Shown piece after piece: positions 18,511 through 28,074 of a stretch of DNA of 64,000 bases. The DNA comes from DAISKN01 sp963716925 (lineage in GTDB: Bacteria; Acidobacteriota; Vicinamibacteria; Marinacidobacterales; SMYC01). The DNA lies in the NCBI GenBank assembly GCA_963716925.1, contig CAVQUX010000018.1:186001-250000 (forward strand). The letters run 5' to 3'. The first letter of the stretch is position 1. Every line of letters starts with the position of its first letter. The notes beneath the pieces were generated by a model. The model was not told the origin of the DNA. It saw only the letters and a list, made by a program, of their open reading frames with translations, and did no database searches. A program made the translations under genes and the position numbers.

Positions 18511-20430
18511 ATGATCGCCGAGAACTTTCGGAGAGCCTTCGTTGCAGCGTCTCTCGCCGCCGTCCTTGCCTCGCCGGCATTCGCGCAGATTCCGGGAACG
18601 CCGCCCGAGAAGGCCTTCCCCAAGCGCCCCTATTCGCCTTACGCGGGGCGGAATTACCCGACGCGCCCGTTCTTCGGCGACACCCACCTCCACACCTCGT
18701 TCTCGATGGACGCGGGCGCCTTCGGTGCGCGGCTCACTCCGAGGGACGCCTACCGTTTCGCTCGCGGCGAGGAAGTCACCGCCTCGAGCGGACAGCCGGC
18801 GAAGCTCTCGCGTCCGCTCGATTTTCTCGTCGTCGCCGATCACTCGGACAACATGGGTTTCTTTCCCGATCTCTTCGCGGGCAAGCCCGAAGTGCTCGCC
18901 GATCCGACGGGTCGCAAATGGTATGACATGATCCAGTCGGGAAAAGGAGCGGAGGCCGCGATCGAGATCATCGTCGCCTTCTCGCACGGAACCTTCCCCA
19001 AGGACATCATGTACTTCCCCGGCACCCGCGCTTATCGCGGGGCGTGGCAGGAGACGATCGCCTCCGCGGAACAGTACAACGAGCCGGGCCGATTCACCGC
19101 GTTCATCGGCTACGAATGGACGTCGAACACCGGGGGAAACAACCTGCATCGGAACGTCATCTTCCGCGACAATGCTGACAAGGCGAGCCAGGTGGAGCCC
19201 TTCACCGTCTATCCGCCCCTGGGGAGCGACAATCCAGTAGACCTCTGGAAATGGATGGACGCCTACGAAAAGAAGACCGGCGGAAGCGTTCTCGCCATCG
19301 CCCACAACGGCAATCTGAGCAGCGGCCTGATGTTCCCGCTCATCGAAGCCTTCGGCAAGAGGATCGACCGCGAGTACGTCGAGACCCGGGCGAAGTGGGA
19401 GAGGCTCTACGAGGCGGTTCAGACCAAGGGCGACGGGGAGACGCACCCCTTCCTCTCGCCGAACGACGAGTTCGCCGACTTCGAACGCTGGGACAAGGGG
19501 AACCTCGATGGGAGCGTCAAGAAGACGAACGAGATGCTCGAGTTCGAGTACGCCCGCTCGGGTTTGAAGAACGGCCTGAAGCTCGAACGGGATCTCGGCA
19601 CGAATCCCTACAAGTTCGGCATGGTCGGAAGCAGCGACGCGCACACCGGACTCACCGCGATGGAGGAAGACAACTTCTTCGGCAAAACCACGCCGCAGGA
19701 GCCGAGCCCGGAGCGCCTGAGCGCCACCTTCGTGAACAATACCGAGACCGGCGTCAAGATCATGGACTGGGAAGTCCTCGCCGCCGGATACGCCGCGGTC
19801 TGGGCCAACGAGAACACCCGGGAATCGCTATGGGATGCCATGCAGCGGAAAGAGACCTACGCCACGACCGGTACACGAATGATCGTGCGCTTCTTCGGAG
19901 GCTTCGAGTTCGAGGCGAAGGATGCGCAGCACCGCATGCCGGCGACAATCGGCTATGCAAAGGGCGTCCCCATGGGAGGCGATCTGCGTAAGGCGCCCAC
20001 CGGGAAATCGCCGACGTTTCTCGCCGCCGCGTTGAAAGACCCGATGGGCGCGAACCTCGACCGCATCCAGGTCGTCAAGGGCTGGCTCGACGCGTCAGGC
20101 GCGCTCCACGAGAAAGTCCACGACGTCGCCTGGAGCGGCGGCCGCAAACCCGGCGCAGACGGGAAGCTTCCGTCGGTAGGCAGCACCGTGGACGTCGCGA
20201 ACGCGACCTGGACCAACACCATCGGTGCGACCGAGCTCATCACCGTATGGACCGATCCGGACTTCGACGCCGCCGAGCGCGCGTTCTACTACGTCCGGGT
20301 CATCGAGATTCCCACGCCGAGATGGACCGCCTACGACGCGCAGCGCTTCGGAGTGACGCCTGCACCCGGGACCCGGATGACGGTCACCGAGCGCGCGTAC
20401 ACAGCGCCCATCTGGTACACGCCGAACTGA
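18511..20430 (+). CDS. DUF3604 domain protein (PHP-like, secreted)
   Basis: A 639-residue exported protein, with a signal peptide at residues 1-25 (cleavage near AFA-QI). It covers the whole DUF3604 domain. FFGDTHLHTSFSMDAG and VVADHSDNMG resemble the first metal-binding motifs of PHP/amidohydrolase folds. NGNLSSGLMFP and GMVGSSDAHTGL give further conserved ligands, and the tail ITVWTDPDFDPA-like (here TVWTDPDFDAAERAFYYVRV) and TERAYTAPIWYTPN is characteristic. The function is unconfirmed in the family; a periplasmic metal-dependent hydrolase is likely. It is intact and full length. Confidence 0.88.
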   Translation: MIAENFRRAFVAASLAAVLASPAFAQIPGTPPEKAFPKRPYSPYAGRNYPTRPFFGDTHLHTSFSMDAGAFGARLTPRDAYRFARGEEVTASSGQPAKLSRPLDFLVVADHSDNMGFFPDLFAGKPEVLADPTGRKWYDMIQSGKGAEAAIEIIVAFSHGTFPKDIMYFPGTRAYRGAWQETIASAEQYNEPGRFTAFIGYEWTSNTGGNNLHRNVIFRDNADKASQVEPFTVYPPLGSDNPVDLWKWMDAYEKKTGGSVLAIAHNGNLSSGLMFPLIEAFGKRIDREYVETRAKWERLYEAVQTKGDGETHPFLSPNDEFADFERWDKGNLDGSVKKTNEMLEFEYARSGLKNGLKLERDLGTNPYKFGMVGSSDAHTGLTAMEEDNFFGKTTPQEPSPERLSATFVNNTETGVKIMDWEVLAAGYAAVWANENTRESLWDAMQRKETYATTGTRMIVRFFGGFEFEAKDAQHRMPATIGYAKGVPMGGDLRKAPTGKSPTFLAAALKDPMGANLDRIQVVKGWLDASGALHEKVHDVAWSGGRKPGADGKLPSVGSTVDVANATWTNTIGATELITVWTDPDFDAAERAFYYVRVIEIPTPRWTAYDAQRFGVTPAPGTRMTVTERAYTAPIWYTPN

Positions 20431-20448
20431 GTCCCAACGGGACGTAGA

Positions 20449-21180
20449 ATGAAGCGGTTACTCCTCCCGCTTCTCCTGTGTCCGCTCGCGGGAGATTCGT
20501 GGGCTCAGACCTCGGGACAGATCTGGGGGAACTTCACCCTGGACCGTCCGAAAGGAGAACGCTTCGTCTACGAAATCGACCTCGAGCCCAAGGCCCAGGT
20601 CTCCGGAAGCGATACCTGGCGGGGGATCGACGTCACACCCGCCGTCGAGTATTACCCGAACCACTGGATGGATCTCGTCGGCGAGACGGTATTCGCCCGG
20701 ACGAAGCAATCGAACGACGTGTCGAGCGTGGAAGTGACGCCTCGGCTCGGTGTCCGTCTCCACCTCCTCAGCCGATTGCGGACGATGCGTCCAGGACCTC
20801 GCCCGTTGGGCAGGGTGTCGTTCGCCAATTTCTCCCGCGTCGAATGGCGCAATCTCTGGTACTCCGACGACACTCCGAGCAGCCACGAGACCCGCTTCCG
20901 GAACCGAATCGAGCTCAAGGTCGGGCTCAACCACGAGGAGCTCAGCCTCGACAAAACCCTCTTCTTCATCGCCGACTTCGAGTTCTTCGTGCCGCTCTCG
21001 GACGACGTCCCCGAGCACTTCGCGACGAAGAGACGGGCGCGGGTGGGACTGGGATACCGCCGTGATTCCAAGTGGCGCTTCGAGCTCCTGTTCCTCCGCG
21101 ACGGAACCCGAACGACGGACGACAGCAGCTTCGCCACCGCGGCGAACATCGTGGATTTTCGGGTCAAAGTCTTGCTCTGA
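20449..21180 (+). CDS. DUF2490-like outer-membrane beta-barrel protein
   Basis: A 243-residue protein with a signal peptide (cleavage near SWA-QT) and alternating beta-strand sequence throughout. The segments RVEWRNLWYSDDTPSS and ETRFRNRIELKVGL match the 'R-RNR-E' core seen in DUF2490 barrels. The C-terminus (ANIVDFRVKVLL) ends in a strand without the usual Phe. It begins 18 bases after the DUF3604 stop and probably shares its transcript. The role is unknown; barrels of this group may be pores or structural outer-membrane proteins. Confidence 0.7.
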   Translation: MKRLLLPLLLCPLAGDSWAQTSGQIWGNFTLDRPKGERFVYEIDLEPKAQVSGSDTWRGIDVTPAVEYYPNHWMDLVGETVFARTKQSNDVSSVEVTPRLGVRLHLLSRLRTMRPGPRPLGRVSFANFSRVEWRNLWYSDDTPSSHETRFRNRIELKVGLNHEELSLDKTLFFIADFEFFVPLSDDVPEHFATKRRARVGLGYRRDSKWRFELLFLRDGTRTTDDSSFATAANIVDFRVKVLL

Positions 21181-21202
21181 CCAGAAGAGACGATCGCGGC
21201 TC

Positions 21203-21598
21203 ATGCCACAAAGGGTGTCGACGAAAAGCTTGCTGATCGTTTCCGCGCTTCTTGAAATGGCAACCGGCGTCGCGCTGATGGCGTCGCCGTCGCTCCCGGT
21301 CTCCCTGCTGCTCGGAGTATCGCTCGAGACCTCGGTAGGGGTGGTTCTGGCGCGTGTGGCCGCCGCGGCGCTGCTGTCGCTCGGCGCCGCTTGCTGGCTG
21401 GCGCGCCAGGACGAGCATAGCCGGGCGGGCCGGGCCGTGGTCGCGGCGATGTTGATCTATGACTTCGCGGCCGCCGCGGTTCTTGCGCAAGCAGGCCTTG
21501 GCCCGGGTCTGACCGGCGTTGCCCTGTGGCCGGCCGTTGGATTGCACCTGGCGCTGGGAGTGTGGTGCGTCGCTTGCCTCCGGCGTCTGCACCCGTGA
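21203..21598 (+). CDS. Small four-helix membrane protein
   Basis: A 131-residue protein starting at ATG 21203, with four hydrophobic helices at about residues 8-28, 38-62, 72-95 and 100-125 (LLIVSALLEMATGVALMA through LHLALGVWCVACL). There are no conserved catalytic residues. It resembles the many small uncharacterised DoxX-sized membrane proteins. It follows the barrel gene by 22 bases and is the last gene of the plus-strand run. About 170 bases without a gene follow before the next convergent gene. Confidence 0.65.
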   Translation: MPQRVSTKSLLIVSALLEMATGVALMASPSLPVSLLLGVSLETSVGVVLARVAAAALLSLGAACWLARQDEHSRAGRAVVAAMLIYDFAAAAVLAQAGLGPGLTGVALWPAVGLHLALGVWCVACLRRLHP

Positions 21599-21772
21599 AT
21601 CGCCGAATGACCAGAACCAGGACAGGGGAACGCATTCCCTTCCGTGGCGGGGTTTCACCGCATTGAAGGCGTCGGATCCGAGTCTCCGAACGATGGATCG
21701 CCGTTCCCGCAATTCGCGTGAGCCGAATCGGAATCGAAGACCGCATCGCCGCTCCACCCGGGGGTTGACTGT

Positions 21773-23665
21773 TCAGGGGACCTCGATGTCGTAGGCGGCG
21801 ATCCGCCAAAGGTCGTTCTCCTTGAGCCAGAGCGTGCGCAGCACGGGCGCTTCGCCATCCCGGGTCTTGAAGCGGACGTTCATCCCGAAGGCCTTCCCGT
21901 ACTCGAGCGGGATCTCTCCGGTGAAACGTCCGCCGCGGGCGCGAGCGGCGCAGTCGAAGGACTGGGCGATGGCGTTGGGAAGGCTCGTGAGCGCGAACGT
22001 GCGCGAGTACGGGTGGTCCATGACCCGAACCGCCGGATGGACGGGCTCGATCGCGGCGACGATCGCGTCGAGGCTGTCTTCTTTGCCGAACCGCGCGCCC
22101 GCGCGCTCGAGGCCTTCTCGGATCCTCCTGCCGGCGTCTTCCAGGGAGGTCGAAGCTTCTTGATCCGGGCCTCGAAGCAGGTCATAGCAGGCATAGCTCT
22201 CCGGGGACAGATACCGGAAGGCGGCGTCGTAGTCCTTTCGAATCAGCCAGTTTTCGAGGAAATCCTTGCCCGCGGCGACGAGGCTTTCGTCGGCGGGGAT
22301 GCGGACGACCTGGACGTCGGGCGCGGTCGAGAGCGCGGGCGCGTCGTCCTCGATGGGGTCCGCCTGCCAGGACACGATCTTCCAGTAATCGTTTTCCTTG
22401 CCCCAGAGGAGCGCGAGCGCGCTGTCCTTTCCCCCGGGCACGTCGACGTAGAACGTGGCGCCGAAGTAGTTGCCGTACTCACGCCGGGCAGTCTTCGGAT
22501 CGCCGAGGGTCAGTAGATTCTCACAGTCCATCTTGGCCGCCATGTCGTCGGGAAGCGAATAGAGGACGAACTGTGCGTGGTAGGGCTGTTGGACCAGCTT
22601 GGCCGCGGGGTTCCTGAGATGAACGCCGACCGTCAAGCCCTCCAGGGAATCCTGGGCACCCAGAGAGTCGTGAGCGGCCTTCAGGCGCATCAGCATTTGA
22701 AACGGCGCCATGCCCCGGTCGAACGCCATCGGGTCATCCCGGTCCTCCGCGAGGCAGGCGTACGCGCGATTCGAGATATAGCCCATCGCCGCCATCACGT
22801 CCCCCTCCAGGAGCCAGGCGGTCAGGAAGTCGTGCATCATCACGTCGATGTTCTTCTTTCCCGCGCGCGGCTCCCGCGGGATGTCGCGCGATCGGTCGTG
22901 CATCTCCTCATCGGGAGATCCCTTGAGGCGGATGCCGAAGAAGCTATTCCACCAGTTCTGGAAGCCGGACCAGCGGTTCGCGTGACGGTCGTAGTTGCCG
23001 CCGGCGCGCACGTCGGAGTTCGAAGCGGCGAGGTGCCCGTTGAAGAGCGCGACGGGAAAAGCCGAGGATCGATAGTCCACGTCGATGTCCGCACGGCGGA
23101 GGTCCGTCGCGATAGAGACCTGAATCGAGGGAGTGCCTCCCTGCTGGCGATAGCTGATGGGGTAGCCGCGGTGATAAACGGTGTTGTCGACGCCGCGCTC
23201 GAACTCCCGCGACCTCTCGAGCATGTCGACCGCATCCTCCTTGAGGCGCGCGTAGATTCGAAATTGGCGATCGCCGGAGGATCCGGGGATATGTCCCTGG
23301 ACCGCCTCTACCCGCTCGACGATGTCAAGCGCGTCCCCGAACCGTTCGCCCGACGCATCGGTCAGGGGCGTCGTCATCAGAGCGTTGGTGACGGCGTCGA
23401 ATGTCGTCCTCGTGGAGAGCTTGACGAATGTGTCATAGAAAGGGCCGGCCTCCACGTTCTGCCCCGTCACCTCGTTGAATCGCGCTACCCAGACTTCTAC
23501 GAGGCGCTGGCGGCGCGAACCCAGATCGGAGAAGTCGCCGCCGAAGGGTCGCGTGGGCTCTTGCGCCGCCGCAGGATCCTGAACGCGGGTCGCGTCGGCC
23601 CGCTGCGCAAGACCCGAAAGTAGCAGGACAAAGAGAGCCACAGACGCGCGAACGCGAAATCCCAT
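21773..23665 (-). CDS. Large secreted protein of unknown function with duplicated halves
   Basis: I chose ATG 23665 over an upstream in-frame start because it begins a clean signal peptide (MGFRVRASVALFVLLLSGL) with aaaggga upstream; the product is 630 residues. The C-terminal two-thirds appear to hold an internal duplication. EYGNYFGATFYVDVPGGKDS with LLWGKENDYWKIVSWQ parallels EYGKAFGMNVRFKTRDGEAP with LWLKENDLWRIAAYD. FLTAWLLEGDVMAAMGYISN parallels FLENWLIRKDYDAAFRYLSP. The repeated unit has an NTF2/SnoaL-like flavour ('W--K-D---A--Y-S---Y-C'). The N-terminal third (about 40-270) is unrelated and unrecognised. Probably periplasmic; function unknown. Confidence 0.75.
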   Translation of the reverse strand: MGFRVRASVALFVLLLSGLAQRADATRVQDPAAAQEPTRPFGGDFSDLGSRRQRLVEVWVARFNEVTGQNVEAGPFYDTFVKLSTRTTFDAVTNALMTTPLTDASGERFGDALDIVERVEAVQGHIPGSSGDRQFRIYARLKEDAVDMLERSREFERGVDNTVYHRGYPISYRQQGGTPSIQVSIATDLRRADIDVDYRSSAFPVALFNGHLAASNSDVRAGGNYDRHANRWSGFQNWWNSFFGIRLKGSPDEEMHDRSRDIPREPRAGKKNIDVMMHDFLTAWLLEGDVMAAMGYISNRAYACLAEDRDDPMAFDRGMAPFQMLMRLKAAHDSLGAQDSLEGLTVGVHLRNPAAKLVQQPYHAQFVLYSLPDDMAAKMDCENLLTLGDPKTARREYGNYFGATFYVDVPGGKDSALALLWGKENDYWKIVSWQADPIEDDAPALSTAPDVQVVRIPADESLVAAGKDFLENWLIRKDYDAAFRYLSPESYACYDLLRGPDQEASTSLEDAGRRIREGLERAGARFGKEDSLDAIVAAIEPVHPAVRVMDHPYSRTFALTSLPNAIAQSFDCAARARGGRFTGEIPLEYGKAFGMNVRFKTRDGEAPVLRTLWLKENDLWRIAAYDIEVP

Positions 23666-24018
23666 GATCGGTCCCTTTCTTCGGGGCGCCGGAGAGGTGA
23701 AACCGACTGCCACTTTCTGGCCAATTCAGATGAGCCCCGCCAACTAGCGGCGGATTATATCCTGCGGAGGACGAGGGCTTCATCCTCATCCGTTACGGGA
23801 AACCTGCGCCGCGAGTGCTGCTTCGTTTCGACAGCACAAATCCTAACCCATGGCGTCGTACTCCGCCCAGGCCGCGCCGCAGAGTCGGTGCGCGACGAAC
23901 GCCCGCTTACGCAGGCTTCCCTTAACGTTCAGTGGCTGCGCCTTCAGGGGTTCGCGTGCTCGAGGAGTTCAGCCGCCCGTCGAGCCAGAAATCCGAAGCG
24001 CCGCAGCGGAAGCGAACG
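23666..24018. other. Intergenic stretch, nothing recognised
   Basis: About 350 bases between two minus-strand genes. It must contain the promoter of the large secreted protein. I see no convincing coding remnant, tRNA or strong hairpin. A segment near 23925-23945 (taacgttcagtggctgcgcc) looks superficially like a recombination-site core, but no partner arm was found. Confidence 0.4.
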
Positions 24019-24600
24019 CTACGTCTTCGGACCCACTCCCGTGACGATGTTGTCCTCTCTGACCTCGATGTAGGGCGATTCCACGATCTTGGTAGCTGTG
24101 ACGCTCTGGCCGGGTTTCAGTTCCATCGCCTCTTTCTCTTGGCCATTTACGTTGAACTTGAGCCCCTTCGGTACTTCGTACTGCCGATTCTCGCCATTCT
24201 CGAGGGTCAGAATGACGGCGGTCGACGTGGCATACCAAACGGTGCCTTTCAGCGTCGTGACCGTTCGGTCAATAACCTCCCGTTCCGTGATGGTCACATG
24301 CGCGGTCAGCACCGTGCCGGTCTTGACCTTGTTGAGAGGCATGACCTTTCCGTCGATCGTAGCTGTTTTGCCGGGCCTCAGATGGAAGAGCCGGTATTCC
24401 CCGCTCGGGATCATCTTGGCGATGAGGTCGTCGCCCTTGACGTAGGTCACCTCTCCCTTCAATTGACTGGTTGTGTATTTGGGAGTGCCTGGCACCTTCT
24501 CTTTTGTCTGAGTGGCTTGGCCGGAGGCAAACACCGTCAGGCTGAGCGCGGACGCTGCGATGGCAATAACGCGGACGGTACCGCTCAATGAGTTAGTCAT
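24019..24600 (-). CDS. Secreted beta-rich protein of unknown function
   Basis: A 193-residue exported protein with a signal peptide of about 28 residues (ALSLTVFASGQA). The mature part consists of short beta segments in repeated style: LKGEVTYVKGDDLIAKM, LFHLRPGKTATIDGK, KTGTVLTAHVTITER, LKGTVWYATSTAVILTLENG and LKPGQSVTATKIVE. This pattern of small barrels is like the protein at 16540-17073, but there is no close identity. It is intact, with its own promoter region at 24601-24814. The function cannot be assigned. Confidence 0.7.
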   Translation of the reverse strand: MTNSLSGTVRVIAIAASALSLTVFASGQATQTKEKVPGTPKYTTSQLKGEVTYVKGDDLIAKMIPSGEYRLFHLRPGKTATIDGKVMPLNKVKTGTVLTAHVTITEREVIDRTVTTLKGTVWYATSTAVILTLENGENRQYEVPKGLKFNVNGQEKEAMELKPGQSVTATKIVESPYIEVREDNIVTGVGPKT

Positions 24601-24814
24601 TTGTTCCCGCTTTCGTTTCCCCTCAGTGGAGTGTTCGGCGTTGCAGGCGCTGAGGGTTAATCCACCGTCACAACCCCGTCTAAACGATGGACCTGTCCGC
24701 GGAATCCCGACACGACTCCCGCACTATTGGCTTGACTGGCGGGATCATATCGGCACACGGTCGTGCTGTCAACTGGGACATCCTGCGGGAAATACCCGAT
24801 GGTCGAGCCGATCG

Positions 24815-25684
24815 TCAGAACGTAATCACGAGCGAGAACTTGAGAATCGAATCGAGTGTCTTCTTGCGCACCACCGCCGTCCCCACGACCCTTCCGCCGG
24901 GATCCACGTCGTAGAGGTCGATTTCTTCGAGGGCGGGAAGGTTCTGGTAGAGGAACTGCGCGCTGAAACGAAGGGCCATCAAGGAGTTGAGGTTCGAGGT
25001 GACCGACTCGATGGTGTTGAAACGGTAGTCACTGCCGTCGCCCACGTTGACGAAGAAGACGAAATCGCTGTCGAACTGCGCGTTCGCCGTGAGCTTGTGC
25101 ATGTAGTCCGAGGAGAGACGCGCCTCGGAGTAGTTGGTGTCCCTCTCCGGGTCGGGGATTTCATCGATCCGGTGGGTGAAGGTGATCGTGTAGTCGGTCT
25201 TGAACCGCAGGTGGTCGTCGTCTCGCCACTTGTTGCCGAGACCGCCGTAGAGGATCGAACGGTTTTCGATTCCGGCATCGAGGTCTCGATCCCAGCCCGC
25301 TCCGGCGACCCAGAAGAACCGCTTGGTAATGTCCCGGTCGTAGCGACCGGAGACATAGTAGCGCTCGTTGTCGATCTCCCGGCTGGTGTCCTCGGCTACG
25401 CGGAAATCCTCGGGGGTGCCCACGGCGAACCGGTCGTCCACCGTCTTGGCTCGGAGAACACCGAAGCGAAACGAGAGATGGGCGCTCTCCCAGGCGCGAA
25501 TGAGCTTGTCGTCCACGGTGAGCGAGGAGGTCGAGGTGTTCCCTGCGGTTATCACGAAACCCACGTCAGCGACATTCGACCAGCCGAGCTTCCGTTCCTC
25601 GCGGTTGGGCTCGACGGGTGTGTCTTGCGCAAGCGCGGGGACCGCGCCGAGAATCGCAATCCAGAAACAAGCCAGGTAGTGCAT
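24815..25684 (-). CDS. DUF481 (YdiY-like) outer-membrane beta-barrel protein
   Basis: A 289-residue protein with a signal peptide ending PALAQ at residue 20. The mature chain opens with the DUF481 hallmark WSNVADVGFVITAGNTSTSS and continues as antiparallel strands (SAHLSFRFGVLRAK, RYYVSGRYDRDITKRFFWVA, ENRSILYGGLGNKW). It ends in a typical barrel C-terminus (SILKFSLVITF, terminal Phe). The family includes the salt-induced outer-membrane protein YdiY. The function is probably structural or as a pore. Intact, single gene. Confidence 0.85.
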   Translation of the reverse strand: MHYLACFWIAILGAVPALAQDTPVEPNREERKLGWSNVADVGFVITAGNTSTSSLTVDDKLIRAWESAHLSFRFGVLRAKTVDDRFAVGTPEDFRVAEDTSREIDNERYYVSGRYDRDITKRFFWVAGAGWDRDLDAGIENRSILYGGLGNKWRDDDHLRFKTDYTITFTHRIDEIPDPERDTNYSEARLSSDYMHKLTANAQFDSDFVFFVNVGDGSDYRFNTIESVTSNLNSLMALRFSAQFLYQNLPALEEIDLYDVDPGGRVVGTAVVRKKTLDSILKFSLVITF

Positions 25685-26000
25685 TGGTCACTCCATTGCC
25701 AGTGTGAACGATTGTACAGGTCTTGGACACTCGGCCCAGAACCATCCTCCTAGGCCCAAATTGATCGTTGACGAAGCCTCCGTTTTTCGTGAAGGGTCGA
25801 TTTCAGTGCCATTCAGTACAACAACCGCCGCACCGGTACAACAGGTTGGTCGTCGATTGGAACCTCGCCGCCCTGATTCGACGTCCTCGATGGCTCGAGA
25901 GAATCCCGAGATTGCGGAGCCGGCGAGCCAGGACGGGCGCTCGCCGCAACGGACCTCGCCTATCTCCGGGCAGTTGGCGCAGGGAAGAAACAGGAGCGCA
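25685..26000. other. Intergenic stretch, nothing recognised
   Basis: About 315 bases between divergent genes: the DUF481 barrel on minus and the truncated glycosidase on plus. Both promoters would lie here. No coding remnant or RNA structure was recognised. Confidence 0.4.
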
Positions 26001-26225
26001 ATGACGAAGAAGCAAGCGGCTGACACAGGCATCGCAGACGGCGCCGAGCAGAAACGGCTGAACGAGGCCCGTGAGGTGGCGATCGCGTGGAAGAAGCGGG
26101 GTCCCTACCTCAGCGAGCGGCAGTGAGGTACGGTCCGCGAGGACTACAGCCCGGACGGCAGTGCATGGGACTACTTCTCGCACGACCAGTCCCGCTCCCG
26201 GGCCTACCGGTGGGGCGAAGACGGC
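26001..26225 (+). pseudogene. MGH1-like glycoside hydrolase N-terminal remnant with in-frame TGA
   Basis: It starts with RBS ggagcgca and ATG 26001. The encoded EQKRLNEAREVAIAWKKRG, PYLSERQ, then GTVREDYSPDGSAWDYFSHD and QSRSRAYRWGEDG match the very conserved N-terminus of GH63-related (MGH1-like) glucosidases. At 26124-26126 a TGA stands where the family has Trp (SER-Q-W-GTVRED). After about codon 75 homology ends, and the convergent porin gene begins. Both a nonsense change and a large 3' truncation are present, so this is a dead fragment of a roughly 880-residue enzyme. The Trp-to-stop change could also be a one-base consensus error. Confidence 0.75.
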
Positions 26226-26247
26226 CAATGTCAGAAACTGATGATCG

Positions 26248-27906
26248 TCAAAAAGCGAGGACCGTCTGTATCATCGGCACCCAGCCCTTCATACCTGCGG
26301 TATACGGAGTAAAGGCCCCGCTATAAGGAGCATCGTTGACCCGCATCAGCTCTGCGTTGAGCCACAGACGCTCGGTCGGAAGGAAATACCACTTCACACC
26401 ACCGCGCATACTCATGAAGAGTTGCCAAACTGTCCGAAGACCTTGGACCCGCGGCCATAAAGCGCGAGCTTCTTGGGAATGACAAAATGACTCGCCGACA
26501 ACTCAAAGCCGTGGTCGAATGTGGATGCAAGCGGAAGCGGCCCGTCGGCTTCGAAATCACTTAGCCAACGCATGAAGTATTGCCCGTTGACCGCAAGCCC
26601 GTTCCATTTGATGCCGCCGTCGATCGCCCACATCTTGTACGTGGCCTTGTCGACCGTTACACCCGGCGCAAACGCTCCGGTCGAGAAGGTAAGCACGCCG
26701 TCGGAATTGTACAGTGAAGTGTTCTCGGGACTTGATTGATCGAGATTTGAAAAACGGTCCTCCCGGGATCTCGTAAACGCAGGTACCAATTCGAATGCGA
26801 GTTTCTTTGGAGGCGAAATAATCATCGTACATGTTGGCGTGATTTGCCGGGTTCCCCGTAGGGTCCCAGCGGTTCCCACCAGACACTGCCGGAAAGCAGC
26901 AGATTCGTATCGATCTTGGTTGCCGAGATATTCAAGGTATTGAGACCGTTGCCGACGAACAGCCAAATAATTCAGCCCCTTCACGGGTTCTCCGTTCGCC
27001 CAGGCGCCCTGGGTGAAGCCGGGGCGGAAGAAGTTGTCCGCCATGCTCCTATCGGTTGCCGTAAAAAATGGGAACGTGGCAACCAAGTGATCGGCTGCCT
27101 GGAACGCCCGTGTAACCTCCGGTGATCGTAAGGGCCTTGTTGAATTGCCAGCCAATGTTTCCGGCTACGACGATCGAGGCGGCCCCGGCGGACGTCCAGA
27201 CGGTGAAGCTATATCGCAGCCTCTCGTCGAAGATGTAGCCGCCCAAGATGAACATCGCGCGATTTACCGTGATGTCGTTGCGCGTATGAACCTCGCGGAC
27301 AACGCCCAGGTGGTCGGTGAAAGTTTCGTTGGCTGATTAAGGGTATTGAGATATCGGATTTGGGTATTGACGTTGAACTTCAGCAGGAAAGGCACCTTGG
27401 CGTCGTCGGGAGTTTGCCAGATTACGATTCCATCTCTATAACGATCGTCGTTTGTCTGTGCGGCAACGGATGCCGGCTGTACGGAAGTACTTGCTGAATT
27501 TGTCACCGCCTGTGGGGTATTCAACGCGGTATTCGCTGCCGGCACCGCGGCATCTGCCGTTGTCGGCGGTACCATTGGCTGGCCGGCGATAGACACATCC
27601 GTTGCCGCGCCCCCGTCAAGCCGTCGCTGCAAACGGTCTACTTGTTCAAGCAGTATCTTTTGCTGCTCCTCCATCTTGCGAAGTAGTTCTCGGACCGCGG
27701 CGTTCTCCGTCTTCACGGCCTCGATTTCGCTTTGCAGGTCCTTGCTGGCTTCGGCGCCTGTTCTCCGCATGCCCGGTTCTGAAACGGCGACCGTGCTGTT
27801 TGGCCGGGTTGCAGGAGACTGTCCGGAGGCAGAAGTCGTGAAGAACATAACTGACGTCAACGCCAATGCGACTGAGAGCCTTGATGAATGCGCGGCGTAT
27901 CGACAC
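26248..27906 (-). CDS. Outer-membrane porin with N-terminal coiled coil (multiple frameshifts)
   Basis: A porin of the phosphate/anion-selective (OprO/P-like) type. The likely GTG start at 27906 follows gggaggga; a signal peptide reads MSIRRAFIKALS, then after a shift VALALTSVMFFTTSASG. A coiled coil (SEIEAVKTENAAVRELLRKM) links to the barrel: KVPFLLKFNVNTQIRYLNTL, MFILGGYIFDERLRYSFTVW, TDRSMADNFFRPGFTQGAWA, TYKMWAIDGGIKWNGLAVNG and LALYGRGSKVFGQF. The last codons (AGMKGWVPMIQTVLAF, stop at 26248) give the terminal Phe. At least five frame changes lie between 26400 and 27900. Fragments are in correct order with no missing block, so one gene with indels of about 500 residues is likely. Confidence 0.75.
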
Positions 27907-28074
27907 GTTAAATCTCCCTCCCGAAGCCATCCCGAAATGATCGAAGTACTGGGATTGCGACACTCACCAAGCCACGGAAGTTTCCCATGACTTGGCGAGC
28001 CATCGCCGGTACGCAATGGAGGCTCCTCGTAGAACGATCCCCCAAGCTGCGTTCGAGCGAGGAGCCCCATTCGA

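Noticed and set aside
23925..23945. Integron attC-like core
   Set aside because: Only one short half-site; no complementary arm, cassette or integrase nearby.
26124..26126. Possible TGA recoding (Sec or Trp)
   Set aside because: The gene is also truncated, other genes use TGA as a normal stop, and no SECIS-like element was seen.
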